Below the pieces are notes generated by a model, which had not been told where the DNA came from, made no database searches, and worked only from the letters and a program-made list of their open reading frames with translations. Shown piece after piece: positions 46,879-56,486 of a stretch of DNA of 64,000 bases. Source of the DNA: Aquabacterium olei. GTDB lineage: Bacteria; Pseudomonadota; Gammaproteobacteria; Burkholderiales; Burkholderiaceae_C. Position 1 is the stretch's first letter, and each line of letters begins with the position of its first letter. The DNA is taken from contig NZ_CP029210.1 of the NCBI RefSeq assembly GCF_003100395.1, positions 620,001 to 684,000 on the forward strand, given 5' to 3'. Both the position numbers and the translations under genes were made by a program.

Positions 46879-47982
46879 GTGCAGGGCCGTCGCTTCAGCG
46901 GGCAGGGTGATCACGCCGCGTGGCACCGCCGCCACGACCTTGTAGGCCGGCTCGCAGGTGCGGCGGCGCACGGGCTGTGGCAGCGCCACGCCGTCGGCGC
47001 CCTGCACGGCGCAGACCTCCGGCAGGTGGGCCAGCTCGCCGCGCCGCAGCACCACCGCCAGCTCGCCGTTGGCGAGCCGCACGCTGGCCCCGGGCGGGAA
47101 GAGCCCGACTTCCTTGATCAGGGCACTGGCAAACGGGTTGGCCGCGCCACCCCCGCGGTGGAAAAGCTGGCGCGCGGCCACATCGGGCGCCAGGGCCCCC
47201 CGGTAGGCCCGGCTGCTGACCTTGGCCAGGTACAGGTCCACATGGTGCAGCAGGCAGGCCATGTCGCCCGCCATGTGGCGCCACGCCGCCAGCGAACGGC
47301 CATCCTCCGGAGGGTGGTGATGCGCCACCGCCTGCAGCCAGTCGCGGTCTTCCACGCCCAGCATCTCCAGCAGCAGCCGGCCCTGTGCGCCGTGCTCGGC
47401 CATGTCGGTCCGCTCCGCGGCATCGAGCGGCCGCGCGCGTTCGTGCAGCGCGTTCTGTCGTTGCAGGCTTGCCAGGTTCATCGTCAGGGCGGCGTGCACG
47501 GTGGAGCGCACCATGGCGTTGGGCCAGCCGAGCCGGATTGCCACCATGTTGGCGAGGAAGGCCGCCTGGATCACGTGCGAGACGGCCGGCGTGTTGCGGC
47601 CCTCACGGTGCAGCAGCTCGAACAGGCTTTCGTCGAGGTGGTGCACCACCGCGAACTCGATGTGCCCGCCGATGACCTTCAGCCCGCGACGAAAGGGCTG
47701 GGCCTCACCCGGCTCGAGCAGCAAGGTTTCGGCCCGCGTGCGCACGTCCTGCCAAAGCGTGGCGGCGTGCTCGCGCACCGCATGGAAGTCCTGCGTGTCG
47801 GTCGCCTCGCCATGAACCTGGTGGTCGATGTAGGCCCCCCGCAGGATGAGGCCTTCGCGTTGCGCCTCGTCTCGCACGATGTGGCCCTGACGCAGCACGA
47901 GCTGGCCCGCGTCGTTGTAGACGTTCCAGGGGAGGGGGCGCCCGACGCCGATCTGGTCGAGGCAAAGTCGCAGTAACTTCAT
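46876..47982 (-). CDS. Degenerate HD-GYP-domain protein
   Basis: This 368-residue protein has an N-terminal beta-rich part (NVYNDAGQLVLRQGHIV) and an HD-GYP-like helical domain. Compared with active c-di-GMP phosphodiesterases, the first HD pair is lost (AALTMNLAS), the HHExxDGxGYP motif reads HHHPPEDG without GYP, while the EHGAQGRLLLEML helix and the terminal D-Y-A--SSRAYR motif remain. It is therefore predicted not to hydrolyse c-di-GMP, or to have altered chemistry. A sensing or scaffolding role is possible. The start at 47982 (MKLLRL) fits better than 48012. Confidence 0.75.
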   Translation of the reverse strand: MKLLRLCLDQIGVGRPLPWNVYNDAGQLVLRQGHIVRDEAQREGLILRGAYIDHQVHGEATDTQDFHAVREHAATLWQDVRTRAETLLLEPGEAQPFRRGLKVIGGHIEFAVVHHLDESLFELLHREGRNTPAVSHVIQAAFLANMVAIRLGWPNAMVRSTVHAALTMNLASLQRQNALHERARPLDAAERTDMAEHGAQGRLLLEMLGVEDRDWLQAVAHHHPPEDGRSLAAWRHMAGDMACLLHHVDLYLAKVSSRAYRGALAPDVAARQLFHRGGGAANPFASALIKEVGLFPPGASVRLANGELAVVLRRGELAHLPEVCAVQGADGVALPQPVRRRTCEPAYKVVAAVPRGVITLPAEATALH

Positions 47983-48086
47983 GGTTGCACAGCTTGGTGA
48001 TCGGTCCCCCAACTGTGCAATGCGTCACAACCCGCGGATCGGCCCAGTACGACCGAAATCCCGGGGTTGTTTCGCGTTTGGACGAA

Positions 48087-49454
48087 TCACGCCAGCAACA
48101 GTTCGCCTCGCAGCGAGTGCGGATAGGCCGTCGTGATGGTCACATCGATCAGCTGGCCGACGAGACGGTCGCGCAGGGCCTGGGTGGGGCCGGCCGCGAA
48201 GTTGACGATGCGGTTGCACTCGGTGCGACCCATCAGCTCGGCCGGGTCCTTGCGGCTGGGGCCCTCGACCAGAATTTTCTGACGGGTGCCGACCAGCGCC
48301 TGGCTGTAGCGCAGCACGTTCGACTCGAGGTAGGCCTGTAGCGTCTGCAGGCGCTTGAGCTTGACCTCGTGCGGCGTGTCGTCGGCCAGCGAGGCGGCCG
48401 GCGTGCCGGGGCGCGCGCTGAAGATGAAGCTGAACGAGGCGTCGAACTCGAGGTCGGTGGCCAGCTTCATCAGCTTGTCGAAGTCGTCGTCGGTCTCGCC
48501 GGGGAAGCCCACGATGAAGTCGGTCGACAGGCTGATGTTCGGTCGCACCGCACGCAGCTTGCGGATCGTGCTCTTGTACTCGAGCGCCGTGTAGCCGCGC
48601 TTCATGGCCATCAGGATGCGGTCGGAGCCGTGCTGGACGGGCAGGTGCACGTGGTTCACCAGCTTGTCGGTCTTGCCATAGACGTCGATCAGACGCTGGC
48701 TGAACTCGTTGGGGTGGCTGGTGGTGTAACGGATGCGCTCGATGCCGGGGATCTCGGCCACGTACTCGAGCAGCATGGCGAAGTCGGCGATCTCGGCGGT
48801 GTCGCCCATCTTGCCGCGGTAGCCATTGACGTTCTGACCCAGCAGCGTCACTTCCTTGACACCCTGGTCGGCCAGGTCGGCCACCTCGGTCAGCACGTCG
48901 TCGAACGGGCGTGACACCTCTTCACCGCGGGTGTAGGGCACCACGCAGTAGCTGCAGTACTTCGAGCAGCCTTCCATGATGGACACGAAGGCCGAGGCGC
49001 CTTCCTTGCGCGGCGGCGGCAGGTGGTCGAACTTCTCGATCTCGGGGAAGCTGATGTCGACCTGCGGGCGCTTGGCCTGCTGGCGCTGGGCGAGCATCTG
49101 CGGCAGGCGGTGCAGCGTCTGCGGGCCGAAGACCACGTCCACGTACGGTGCACGCTCGATGATGGCGGCGCCTTCCTGGCTGGCCACGCAACCCCCCACG
49201 CCGATCATCACGCCCTTTTCCTTCAGGTGCTTGACGCGGCCGAGGTCGGAAAACACCTTCTCCTGCGCCTTCTCGCGGATCGAGCAGGTGTTGAAGAGGA
49301 TGAGGTCGGCCTCTTCCGGGTTGTCGGTGGGCTCGTAGCCCTGGGCCGCGTTCATGACGTCGGACATCTTGCCCGAGTCGTATTCGTTCATCTGGCAGCC
49401 GTAGGTCTTGATGTAGACCTTGCGGGCCGCGGTGTTCGTGGGGGTGTCGCTCAT
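48087..49454 (-). CDS. miaB: tRNA-2-methylthio-N6-dimethylallyladenosine synthase
   Basis: This 455-residue radical-SAM methylthiotransferase modifies A37 of tRNAs reading UNN codons. The N-terminal UPF0004 domain has Cys in [12 protein letters not shown], the radical-SAM cluster motif is [16 protein letters not shown], and a C-terminal TRAM domain ends the protein. The start at 49454 is chosen by family fit. The next upstream gene on this strand ends 11 bp before it, suggesting a small operon with the exported unknown and murU. Confidence 0.96.
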   Translation of the reverse strand: MSDTPTNTAARKVYIKTYGCQMNEYDSGKMSDVMNAAQGYEPTDNPEEADLILFNTCSIREKAQEKVFSDLGRVKHLKEKGVMIGVGGCVASQEGAAIIERAPYVDVVFGPQTLHRLPQMLAQRQQAKRPQVDISFPEIEKFDHLPPPRKEGASAFVSIMEGCSKYCSYCVVPYTRGEEVSRPFDDVLTEVADLADQGVKEVTLLGQNVNGYRGKMGDTAEIADFAMLLEYVAEIPGIERIRYTTSHPNEFSQRLIDVYGKTDKLVNHVHLPVQHGSDRILMAMKRGYTALEYKSTIRKLRAVRPNISLSTDFIVGFPGETDDDFDKLMKLATDLEFDASFSFIFSARPGTPAASLADDTPHEVKLKRLQTLQAYLESNVLRYSQALVGTRQKILVEGPSRKDPAELMGRTECNRIVNFAAGPTQALRDRLVGQLIDVTITTAYPHSLRGELLLA

Positions 49455-49465
49455 GGTGTCGGTCT

Positions 49466-49885
49466 TCAGGGCTTGGTCCAGCGCAGGGCGATCGGGTCGT
49501 AGGCCCAGCTTGCGGCTTCCAGGGGCGTGGTGGGCCACAGCGCACTGGCTTCGGTGTCCGTCAGCACCCAGATCTCCTTGAGCAGGCCCGTGCCGGTCTC
49601 AAGCCGGTAGTTGACCTTGCCGCTGAAGCCGCCGATTTCACCGCTGAGCATCAGCATGTTGTTGCTGCCGCGGATGCGCACGCCGGGGGCAAGGCGGATG
49701 GGCTGCTTGTTGAGCGTGGCCTCGGGCGGCACGCCGACCACGAGTGCGCCGCGCAGGGTGTCGGTGGGCAGCACGCGAGCCAGTTGGGTGACTTGGGCCA
49801 GCGCCGGGGCGGCCAGACAGGACAGCATCAAGGCGAGCACCGGAGCGGCGCGCCGAGGGGCGTCCGTCAGAGAACAGCGGGGCAT
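49466..49885 (-). CDS. Exported protein of unknown function
   Basis: This 139-residue protein has a signal peptide ([17 protein letters not shown]). The mature part is about 110 residues, with a predicted small beta-rich domain ([38 protein letters not shown]). I recognise no family. It lies between murU and miaB on the same strand with short gaps, so it is probably co-transcribed with them. Confidence 0.65.
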   Translation of the reverse strand: MPRCSLTDAPRRAAPVLALMLSCLAAPALAQVTQLARVLPTDTLRGALVVGVPPEATLNKQPIRLAPGVRIRGSNNMLMLSGEIGGFSGKVNYRLETGTGLLKEIWVLTDTEASALWPTTPLEAASWAYDPIALRWTKP

Positions 49886-49948
49886 GGTGTTGATCCAGGG
49901 GCTGTGGACGAAGCCTGCCATTCTACCGGCCAGGACCCTTCGGTGGGT

Positions 49949-50653
49949 TCAGCAGGCGTTCAGCGCCGCCAGCCGCTCGGGCGTACCCACATCGGTCCAG
50001 TCGCCTTCCAGCCAGCGGGCGCTGAGTCGGCCCGCGTCGATCGCGCGCTCCAGGCTGGGCCGTAGGGCCGCCTTGTCGCCCACGCGCACGCCGTCGACGA
50101 TGGCCGGGCGGTACAGGCCGATGGTCGAGTAGGTGCCGGTGCGGGCGCCAGCGGGGGCCGCGTCCTTGCGCCGCACGCGCTGATCGCCATCGACCGCAAA
50201 GTCGCCTTGCGGCACATGGGGCGGGTTGGGCACCAGCCAGATGCGCCCCCAGTCGTCGCCGGCGCGGAAGGCCTCGGCCTCGTCGGCGTCGAAGCGGAAG
50301 CCGGGCACGAAGACGTCACCCGCCAGCACCCAGAACGCGTCGCCCAGCAGTGGCAGGGCCTTGGCGATGCCGCCAGCCGTTTCCAGCGCGCCACCGTGGT
50401 CGCGCTCTTCGTGGCTGTAGGTGATCCGCAGACCCCAGCGACTGCCATCGCCCAACGCGGGCTCGAACTGGCCTTCCAGGTAGGCGGTGTTGATCACCAC
50501 GTCACGCACGCCGTCGCGGGCCAGGGCCTGAAGGTGCCAGGCAATCAGCGGCTGGCCGCGCACGGCCAGCAAAGGCTTGGGGGTGGTGTCGGTCAGCGGG
50601 CGCATGCGCTCGCCACGGCCAGCGGCCAGGATCAGGGCGGGAAGCTGAGGCAT
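49949..50653 (-). CDS. murU: Nucleotidyltransferase, MurNAc-1-phosphate uridylyltransferase type
   Basis: This 234-residue enzyme has the sugar-nucleotidyltransferase signature LAAGRGERMRPLTDTTPKPLL followed by GDVFVPGF. It matches the MurU group, which converts MurNAc-1-phosphate to UDP-MurNAc in cell-wall recycling. The sibling kinase AmgK would be expected upstream on this strand, but hydrogenase genes begin there in the other direction, so the MurU assignment rests on sequence alone. A mannose-1-phosphate-type activity is the main alternative. Confidence 0.82.
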   Translation of the reverse strand: MPQLPALILAAGRGERMRPLTDTTPKPLLAVRGQPLIAWHLQALARDGVRDVVINTAYLEGQFEPALGDGSRWGLRITYSHEERDHGGALETAGGIAKALPLLGDAFWVLAGDVFVPGFRFDADEAEAFRAGDDWGRIWLVPNPPHVPQGDFAVDGDQRVRRKDAAPAGARTGTYSTIGLYRPAIVDGVRVGDKAALRPSLERAIDAGRLSARWLEGDWTDVGTPERLAALNAC

Positions 50654-50780
50654 GGCCTCGATTGTCGGGCAAGCCGGGTGACAAGGCCTCTTGCATCCGG
50701 GTGGTCAGTGTCCTTTCAGTTTGCTTGCCATTCTGTCAGCCAAGGTGTCGCGTGTTAACCCGGGTCGGCACGCGACCGTC

Positions 50781-50796
50781 TGTCACGAATGTGACA
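50781..50796. promoter_or_regulatory. Perfect palindrome TGTCAC-GAAT-GTGACA, candidate activator site
   Basis: The 16-bp site has perfect 6-bp arms and fits TGT-N10-ACA, the NifA upstream activator pattern. It lies about 65-80 bp upstream of the sigma-54-like element, a usual distance for an enhancer-binding protein such as HoxA or NifA. Confidence 0.5.
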
Positions 50797-50859
50797 AAAG
50801 ACCAGTGCTGACAGGCACTTGGCGCACTCGGCACGGCGTGGCACGGGCGGCGTTCAGGC

Positions 50860-50874
50860 AGGCACGGGTCTTGA
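50860..50874 (+). promoter_or_regulatory. Candidate sigma-54 promoter of hoxK
   Basis: AGGCACG-GGTC-TTGA matches the -24/-12 consensus TGGCACG-N4-TTGC at most positions, but the -12 GC reads GA. Transcription would start near 50886, about 90 bases before hoxK. Membrane-bound hydrogenase operons of this type are known to be HoxA/sigma-54 controlled. Confidence 0.35.
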
Positions 50875-50977
50875 GAACAGACATCCCCGACCGTCTGGAG
50901 ACGGAGAGGGCCGAGGCCGCGCACCCAGGGGGGTGTGCCGCGCCGATGACACCCCACACAACCGGAGACACCGCGCG

Positions 50978-52066
50978 ATGGAAACGTTCTATGAAGTGAT
51001 GCGACGCCAGGGCATTTCGCGCCGCAGTTTTCTGAAGTACTGCTCCCTGACCGCGACCTCGCTCGGCCTGGGCCCGGCCTTCGTGCCGCAGATTGCCCAC
51101 GCCATGGAAACCAAGCCGCGCACGCCCGTGCTGTGGCTGCACGGGCTGGAGTGCACGTGCTGTTCCGAGAGCTTCATCCGCTCGGCCCACCCGCTGGCCA
51201 AGGATGTCGTGCTCTCGATGATCTCGCTCGACTACGACGACACGCTGATGGCCGCTGCCGGTCACCAGGCCGAGGCCATCCTCGAAGAGGTCATGACCAA
51301 GTACAAGGGCAACTACATCCTGGCCGTGGAAGGCAACCCGCCGCTGAACCAGGATGGCATGAGCTGCATCATCGGCGGCCGGCCCTTCCTGGACCAGCTC
51401 AAGCACGTGGCCAAGGACGCCAAGGCCATCATCAGCTGGGGCTCGTGCGCCAGCTGGGGCTGCGTGCAGGCCGCCAAGCCGAACCCGACGCAGGCCGTGC
51501 CCGTGCACAAGGTGATCACCGACAAGCCCATCATCAAGGTGCCGGGCTGCCCGCCGATCGCCGAGGTGATGACCGGTGTCATCACCTACATGCTGACCTT
51601 CGACCGCATCCCCGAGCTCGACCGCCAGGGCCGCCCGAAGATGTTCTACAGCCAGCGCATTCACGACAAGTGCTACCGCCGTCCGCACTTCGACGCTGGC
51701 CAGTTCGTGGAGTCGTTCGACGACGAGTTCGCGCGCCAGGGCTACTGCCTCTACAAGGTCGGCTGCAAGGGCCCGACCACGTACAACGCCTGCTCGACCG
51801 TGATGTGGAACGAGGGCACGAGCTTCCCGATCAAGTCGGGCCACGGCTGCATCGGCTGCTCGGAAGACGGCTTCTGGGACAAGGGCTCGTTCTACGACCG
51901 CCTGACCACGGTGCATCAGTTCGGCATCGAAGGCACGGCCGACCAGATCGGCGGTGGCGCCGCCGCGGTGGTGGGTGCCGGCGTGGCGGCCCACGCGGCC
52001 GTCTCGGCCATCAAGCGCGCGGCCCAGGGCAACGGCGCGAACACCTCGAACAACAGCCATTCCTGA
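50978..52066 (+). CDS. hoxK: O2-tolerant membrane-bound [NiFe]-hydrogenase small subunit
   Basis: This 362-residue Fe-S subunit carries electrons from the NiFe site to the membrane cytochrome. A twin-arginine signal (Arg15-Arg16, RRSFLK) is cut after AHA at residue 42. In mature numbering, Cys17, 19, 20, 115, 120 and 149 are all present, including the two extra cysteines (19 and 120) of the [4Fe-3S] proximal cluster that gives oxygen tolerance. Medial and distal cluster ligands lie in [10 protein letters not shown] and [11 protein letters not shown]-terminal hydrophobic Ala/Val helix (about 315-340) anchors it in the membrane. The start at 50978 matches the known length of about 360. Confidence 0.97.
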   Translation: METFYEVMRRQGISRRSFLKYCSLTATSLGLGPAFVPQIAHAMETKPRTPVLWLHGLECTCCSESFIRSAHPLAKDVVLSMISLDYDDTLMAAAGHQAEAILEEVMTKYKGNYILAVEGNPPLNQDGMSCIIGGRPFLDQLKHVAKDAKAIISWGSCASWGCVQAAKPNPTQAVPVHKVITDKPIIKVPGCPPIAEVMTGVITYMLTFDRIPELDRQGRPKMFYSQRIHDKCYRRPHFDAGQFVESFDDEFARQGYCLYKVGCKGPTTYNACSTVMWNEGTSFPIKSGHGCIGCSEDGFWDKGSFYDRLTTVHQFGIEGTADQIGGGAAAVVGAGVAAHAAVSAIKRAAQGNGANTSNNSHS

Positions 52067-52084
52067 TCAGGCGGAGCCTCTCTC

Positions 52085-53938
52085 ATGTCTTACGAAACCC
52101 AAGGCTTCAAGCTCGACAACAGCGGCCGCCGCATCGTGGTGGACCCGGTGACCCGCATCGAGGGCCACATGCGTTGCGAGGTCAACGTCGACAGCAACAA
52201 CGTCATCACCAACGCCGTGTCGACTGGCACGATGTGGCGCGGCCTCGAGGTCATCCTCAAGGGGCGTGACCCGCGTGATGCGTGGGCCTTCGTCGAGCGC
52301 ATCTGCGGCGTGTGCACCGGCTGCCACGCGCTGACCTCGGTGCGCGCGGTGGAAGATGCCCTCGGCATCCAGATCCCGAAGAACGCGCACCTGATCCGCG
52401 AGATCATGGCCAAGACGCTGCAGGTGCACGACCATGCGGTGCACTTCTACCACCTGCACGCGCTCGACTGGGTGGACGTCGTGTCGGCCCTGAATGCCGA
52501 TCCGAAGAAGACCAGCGAGCTGCAGCAGATGGTGTCGCCGTCGCACCCGCTGTCGTCGGCGGGCTACTTCCGCGACATCCAGAACCGCCTGAAGAAGTTC
52601 GTGGAAAGCGGCCAGCTCGGCCCCTTCATGAATGGCTACTGGGGCTCGAAGGCCTATGTGCTGCCGCCCGAAGCCAACCTGATGGCCGTGACCCACTACC
52701 TGGAGGCGCTCGACCTGCAGAAGGAATGGGTCAAGATCCACGCCATCCTGGGTGGCAAGAACCCGCACCCGAACTACCTCGTGGGCGGCGTGCCGTGCGC
52801 GATCAACATCGATGGTCAGGGCGCCTCTGGCGCGCCGCTGAACATGGAGCGCCTGAACTTCATCGAGGCGCGCATCCACGAGATGATCGAGTTCAACAAG
52901 AACGTCTACATCCCGGATGTGCTGGCCATCGGCACCATCTACAAGCAAGCCGGCTGGCTGTACGGCGGTGGCCTGAGCGCCACCAACGTGGCCGACTACG
53001 GCACCTACGAGAAGGTGCCCTACGACCACAGCACGCACCAGCTGCCGGGTGGCGTGATCCTCAATGGCAACTGGGACGAGATCCTGCCGATCGATCCGCG
53101 CGATCCGGAGCAGGTGCAGGAGTTCGTGGCCCACAGCTGGTACACCTATGCCGACGAGACCAAGGGCCTGCACCCGTGGGACGGCGTGACCGAGCCACAC
53201 TTCGAACTGGGCAGCAAGACCAAGGGCTCGCGCACCAACATCGAAGAGATCGACGAGAGCGCCAAGTACTCGTGGATCAAGGCCCCGCGCTGGCGTGGTC
53301 ATGCGCTGGAGGTGGGCCCGCTGTCGCGCTACATCCTGGCCTATGCGCACGCGAACAAGGGCAACAAGTACGCCCAGCGCCCGAAGGAGCAGCTGGAGTA
53401 CGCCGCCGGCATGATCAACACCCACCTGCCCAAGGCACTGGGCATGCCGGAGACGCAGTACACGCTCAAGCAGCTGCTGCCCACCACGATCGGCCGCACG
53501 CTGGCCCGCGCGCTGGAAGGCCAGTACTGCGGCGAGATGATGCTGGACGATTACAAGGAACTGATCGCCAACATCAAGGCCGGCGACACCGCCACGGCCA
53601 ACGTCGAGAAGTGGGACCCGTCGACCTGGCCGAAGGAGGCCAAGGGCGTGGGCACCGTGGCCGCGCCGCGCGGCATGCTGGGCCACTGGATCAAGATCAA
53701 GGACGGCAAGATCGAGAACTACCAGTGCGTGGTGCCGAGCACCTGGAACGGCTCGCCGCGTGACCACAAGGGCCAGATCGGCGCCTTCGAGGCCTCGCTG
53801 ATCAACACGCCGATGGTCAACCCCGAACAGCCGGTCGAGATTCTGCGCACGCTGCACTCGTTCGACCCCTGCCTGGCCTGCTCGACCCACGTCATGAGCC
53901 CGGACGGCGCCGAGCTGTGCAAGGTCAAGGTCCGCTGA
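52085..53938 (+). CDS. hoxG: [NiFe]-hydrogenase large subunit
   Basis: This 617-residue catalytic subunit oxidises H2. The Ni-Fe ligands are Cys75 and Cys78 in RICGVCTGC (L1) and Cys596 and Cys599 in DPCLACSTH (L2). Maturation protease should cut after His602, releasing a 15-residue tail (VMSPDG...). Length equals the Cupriavidus MBH subunit within one or two residues. It lies 18 bp after hoxK; the two subunits are folded and exported together by the Tat signal of HoxK. Confidence 0.98.
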   Translation: MSYETQGFKLDNSGRRIVVDPVTRIEGHMRCEVNVDSNNVITNAVSTGTMWRGLEVILKGRDPRDAWAFVERICGVCTGCHALTSVRAVEDALGIQIPKNAHLIREIMAKTLQVHDHAVHFYHLHALDWVDVVSALNADPKKTSELQQMVSPSHPLSSAGYFRDIQNRLKKFVESGQLGPFMNGYWGSKAYVLPPEANLMAVTHYLEALDLQKEWVKIHAILGGKNPHPNYLVGGVPCAINIDGQGASGAPLNMERLNFIEARIHEMIEFNKNVYIPDVLAIGTIYKQAGWLYGGGLSATNVADYGTYEKVPYDHSTHQLPGGVILNGNWDEILPIDPRDPEQVQEFVAHSWYTYADETKGLHPWDGVTEPHFELGSKTKGSRTNIEEIDESAKYSWIKAPRWRGHALEVGPLSRYILAYAHANKGNKYAQRPKEQLEYAAGMINTHLPKALGMPETQYTLKQLLPTTIGRTLARALEGQYCGEMMLDDYKELIANIKAGDTATANVEKWDPSTWPKEAKGVGTVAAPRGMLGHWIKIKDGKIENYQCVVPSTWNGSPRDHKGQIGAFEASLINTPMVNPEQPVEILRTLHSFDPCLACSTHVMSPDGAELCKVKVR

Positions 53939-53967
53939 TCACCGCGCCCACCCAACAGGAACACCCC

Positions 53968-54561
53968 ATGAACGCTTCCTTCTTCCTGCGGGCCCGTCGC
54001 GGCCTGATTCCGCTGTCGATGCTGCTGGCCGCCGGTGTGGCCCAGGCCCACCCGGGCCACGGTGCCCATGGCCTGACCGAAGGCCTGGCCCACCCGCTGG
54101 GGCTGGATCACCTGCTGGCCATGGTGGCCGTGGGCATGTGGTCGGCCGCCGCGCTCCCGGCACGCCGTGCGCTGATGGGCCCGGCCGTGTTCGTGCTGGC
54201 GCTGCTGGCCGGTGCGGCTGCGGGCCTGGCGGGCCTGCGCGTGGCCGGCACCGAGGCCCTGATCGCCACCAGCGTCGTGCTGTTCGGCGTGCTGCTGGCC
54301 GGTGTGCGCCAGTGGTCGGCCGTGGCCGGCCTGTCGCTGGTGGCCGCCTCAGCGGTGTTCCACGGCCTGGCCCACGGTGCCGAGCTGCCGGTGGGCGCCA
54401 GCGCGCTGGCCTACGTGGGCGGCTTTGTGCTCAGCACGCTGGTGCTGCATGTGGCGGGTCTGGGCGTGGGCACGGCGATGCGTCGCGCGCAGCTGTGGAC
54501 ATGGCGTGCCGCCGGCAGCCTGTTCGGCGCCGCCGGCCTGCTGATGCTCGCCCGGGTCTGA
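53968..54561 (+). CDS. hupE: HupE/UreJ-family nickel permease
   Basis: This 197-residue membrane protein has a signal peptide (cut near AQA|HPGHG), then six helices. The HPxGxDHLL motif (HPLGLDHLLAMV) after the signal is the metal-binding hallmark of HupE/UreJ secondary nickel transporters, and a second His pair lies in FHGLAHGAELP. It should supply Ni(II) for the hydrogenase active site. It is inserted between hoxG and hoxZ, which are adjacent in Cupriavidus; in Rhizobium-type hup loci hupE lies further down the cluster. Confidence 0.92.
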   Translation: MNASFFLRARRGLIPLSMLLAAGVAQAHPGHGAHGLTEGLAHPLGLDHLLAMVAVGMWSAAALPARRALMGPAVFVLALLAGAAAGLAGLRVAGTEALIATSVVLFGVLLAGVRQWSAVAGLSLVAASAVFHGLAHGAELPVGASALAYVGGFVLSTLVLHVAGLGVGTAMRRAQLWTWRAAGSLFGAAGLLMLARV

Positions 54562-54608
54562 TCCCTGGCTCATTGCCTGATCCACCGAAAGACAAAGAGG
54601 AGACCCGC

Positions 54609-55346
54609 ATGAACGCCTCATCCACGTCCGCACAGGATCTGGCCCACGCGACCGGCGTTGACGAACGCGAAGTGCGTGCTGGTCAGCACACGACCTCGGT
54701 CTACGTGTACGAGGCGCCGGTGCGCCTGTGGCACTGGGTCAATGCAGCCGCCATCTTCGTGCTGGCGGTGACCGGTTACTTCATCGGTGCACCGCTGCCC
54801 ACCATGCCCGGCGAAGCCAGCAACAGCTACGTGATGGGCTACATCCGTTTTGCCCACTTCGCGTCGGGCTACGTGCTGGCCGTGGGGCTGCTGGGGCGGG
54901 CCTACTGGGCCATCGTGGGCAACCACCATGCGCGCGAGCTGTTCACCATCCCGGTATCGAGCTGGGCCTACTGGAAGGAAGTCGTCACCATGCTCAAGTG
55001 GTACGCCTTCCTGATCCCCTCGCCGGGACGCTATGTGGGCCACAACCCCATGGCCCGGCTGATGATGTTCCTGCTCTTCCTGCTCAACGCGGTGTTCATG
55101 TGTGTGACCGGCTTCGCGCTGTATGGCGAAGGCACGGGAGCCGGCTCGTGGGCCCACGCGGCCTTTGGCTGGGTGATTCCGCTGTTCGGCCAGTCGCAGG
55201 ACGTGCACACCTGGCACCACTTCGGCATGTGGCTGATGATCATCTTCGTCGTGCTGCACGTGTACGCCGCCGTGCGCGAGGACATCATGGGCCGCCAGAG
55301 CATCATCAGCACGATGATCTCGGGCTTCCGCACCTTCAAGGACTGA
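54609..55346 (+). CDS. hoxZ: Hydrogenase b-type cytochrome subunit
   Basis: This 245-residue integral membrane dihaem cytochrome b (HoxZ/HupC/HyaC family) passes electrons from HoxK to quinone. It has four membrane helices with conserved haem histidines, among them RLWHWVNAAAIF, FAHFASGYVL and WHHFGMWLMIIFVVLHVYAAVRED. A 48-bp gap with a GAGGAG ribosome-binding site follows hupE. Confidence 0.95.
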   Translation: MNASSTSAQDLAHATGVDEREVRAGQHTTSVYVYEAPVRLWHWVNAAAIFVLAVTGYFIGAPLPTMPGEASNSYVMGYIRFAHFASGYVLAVGLLGRAYWAIVGNHHARELFTIPVSSWAYWKEVVTMLKWYAFLIPSPGRYVGHNPMARLMMFLLFLLNAVFMCVTGFALYGEGTGAGSWAHAAFGWVIPLFGQSQDVHTWHHFGMWLMIIFVVLHVYAAVREDIMGRQSIISTMISGFRTFKD

Positions 55347-55364
55347 GCCGCGAAGGACGCCCCG

Positions 55365-55766
55365 ATGCTGCCCACCCTGCACGCCCAGTTGAAGCAACGT
55401 CTGCAGACGGCGGCCCAGCCGTGGCGGCAGCCGGTGGGGGTGCCGCATCGTGCACCGGTGCATCCGGGCCGCTTTCTCGAGCGGCAGTTCCTCAAACCAC
55501 TCGGCCTGACGCAGGGGCAGGCCGCCCGGCTGCTGGGTGTGTCCCGCCGCCGACTCAATGAGATCGTCGTGGGCCGCCGCAGCCTCACGCCGGACACCGC
55601 GCTGCGTTGCGCCATGGCCTTCGGGCTCGATGCCGGTTTCTGGATGGCCCTGCAGTCGCGCTGGGACAGCTTCCAGGCCTGGAAGGCCTGGCGCGCGGTG
55701 TCGACGGACGGCACGCCCTCCGCGGCAGACCTGACTCGCGCTCTGGCCCGCTCCTCGGCGCACTGA
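55365..55766 (+). CDS. HigA-like HTH protein inside the hydrogenase operon
   Basis: This 133-residue protein carries an XRE-type helix-turn-helix of the HigA antitoxin family: PVHPGRFLERQFLKPLGLTQ, LLGVSRRRLNEIVVGRRSLT and FGLDAGFWMALQSRWD. No HigB-type toxin frame is adjacent. It starts 18 bp after hoxZ and ends 29 bp before hoxM, so it must be transcribed with the hydrogenase genes. It may be an operon-internal regulator or a domesticated antitoxin. The role is not known. Confidence 0.8.
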   Translation: MLPTLHAQLKQRLQTAAQPWRQPVGVPHRAPVHPGRFLERQFLKPLGLTQGQAARLLGVSRRRLNEIVVGRRSLTPDTALRCAMAFGLDAGFWMALQSRWDSFQAWKAWRAVSTDGTPSAADLTRALARSSAH

Positions 55767-55795
55767 GCGCCCCTTCTTCTCCCCCAATTTTCGAC

Positions 55796-56485
55796 ATGAC
55801 CGACACCGATCCCCGCCCCACCTCGTCCGATCCGGCCTGTCACGCCCCTGGTGGCAAGGACACGGTCATCGTGCTGGGCATCGGCAACCTGCTGTGGGCC
55901 GACGAAGGCTTTGGCGTGCGCTGCGTCGAGGCCTTTCAGCAGCGCTTCGAACTGCCGCCCGATGTGGAGCTGGTGGACGGCGGCACGCAGGGGCTGTACC
56001 TGATCCAGTATGTGCAGTCCGCCACCCACCTGCTGATCTTCGACGCGGTGGACTACGGCCTGGAGCCCGGCACGCTGAAGATCGTGGACGACGACGAGGT
56101 GCCGCGTTTCATGGGTGCCAAGAAGATGAGCCTGCACCAGACCGGCTTTCAGGAGGTGCTGATGCTGGCGCAGCTGACCGAGCGCTTCCCGAAGCATGTG
56201 CGCCTGATCGGTTGCCAGCCCGAGCAGATCGAGGACTACGGCGGCAGCCTGACCGACACGGTCAAGGCCGCGATGGAGGACGCGCTGCAGCAAGGCGTGG
56301 ACACGCTGCGCGGCTGGGGCGTCGCCGTGACGCAGCGCACCCGGCCCCTGGGCGCGCAGGACGCGGTCACGATCGACACGCTGGCGATGGCCGCGTACGA
56401 GGCCGGCCGGCCGCCGGCCGATGCCGCCTGTCGCGTGGGTGACGACCGTTTCCTGGTGCCAGGCACCTCGTTGGAGGGCCACTGA
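55796..56485 (+). CDS. hoxM: Hydrogenase large-subunit maturation endopeptidase
   Basis: This 229-residue M52 peptidase cuts the C-terminal tail of HoxG after nickel insertion. The nickel-sensing residues known in HybD correspond to Glu37 (WADEGFG), Asp83 (FDAVDYG) and His114 (SLHQTG), with the same 46- and 31-residue spacing. The N-terminal 20 residues and a C-terminal stretch beyond about residue 185 are extensions relative to HybD. ATG 55796 follows the HTH gene directly. Confidence 0.95.
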   Translation: MTDTDPRPTSSDPACHAPGGKDTVIVLGIGNLLWADEGFGVRCVEAFQQRFELPPDVELVDGGTQGLYLIQYVQSATHLLIFDAVDYGLEPGTLKIVDDDEVPRFMGAKKMSLHQTGFQEVLMLAQLTERFPKHVRLIGCQPEQIEDYGGSLTDTVKAAMEDALQQGVDTLRGWGVAVTQRTRPLGAQDAVTIDTLAMAAYEAGRPPADAACRVGDDRFLVPGTSLEGH

Positions 56486-56486
56486 C

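Larger units (their letters stand above)
50654..50977 (+). promoter_or_regulatory. Intergenic control region of the hydrogenase operon
   Basis: This 324-base gap separates the divergent murU and hoxK genes. It contains a perfect palindrome (50781-50796), a sigma-54-like element (50860-50874) and a 100-base leader before hoxK. I see no gene in it. Confidence 0.7.

Noticed and set aside
50840-50855. Alternative sigma-54 site at TGGCACGGGCGG
   Set aside because: The -24 element is perfect but there is no TTGC-like -12 element at the required spacing.
55365-55766. Complete HigBA toxin-antitoxin module
   Set aside because: No HigB-like toxin frame lies up- or downstream; neighbours are hoxZ and hoxM with tiny gaps.
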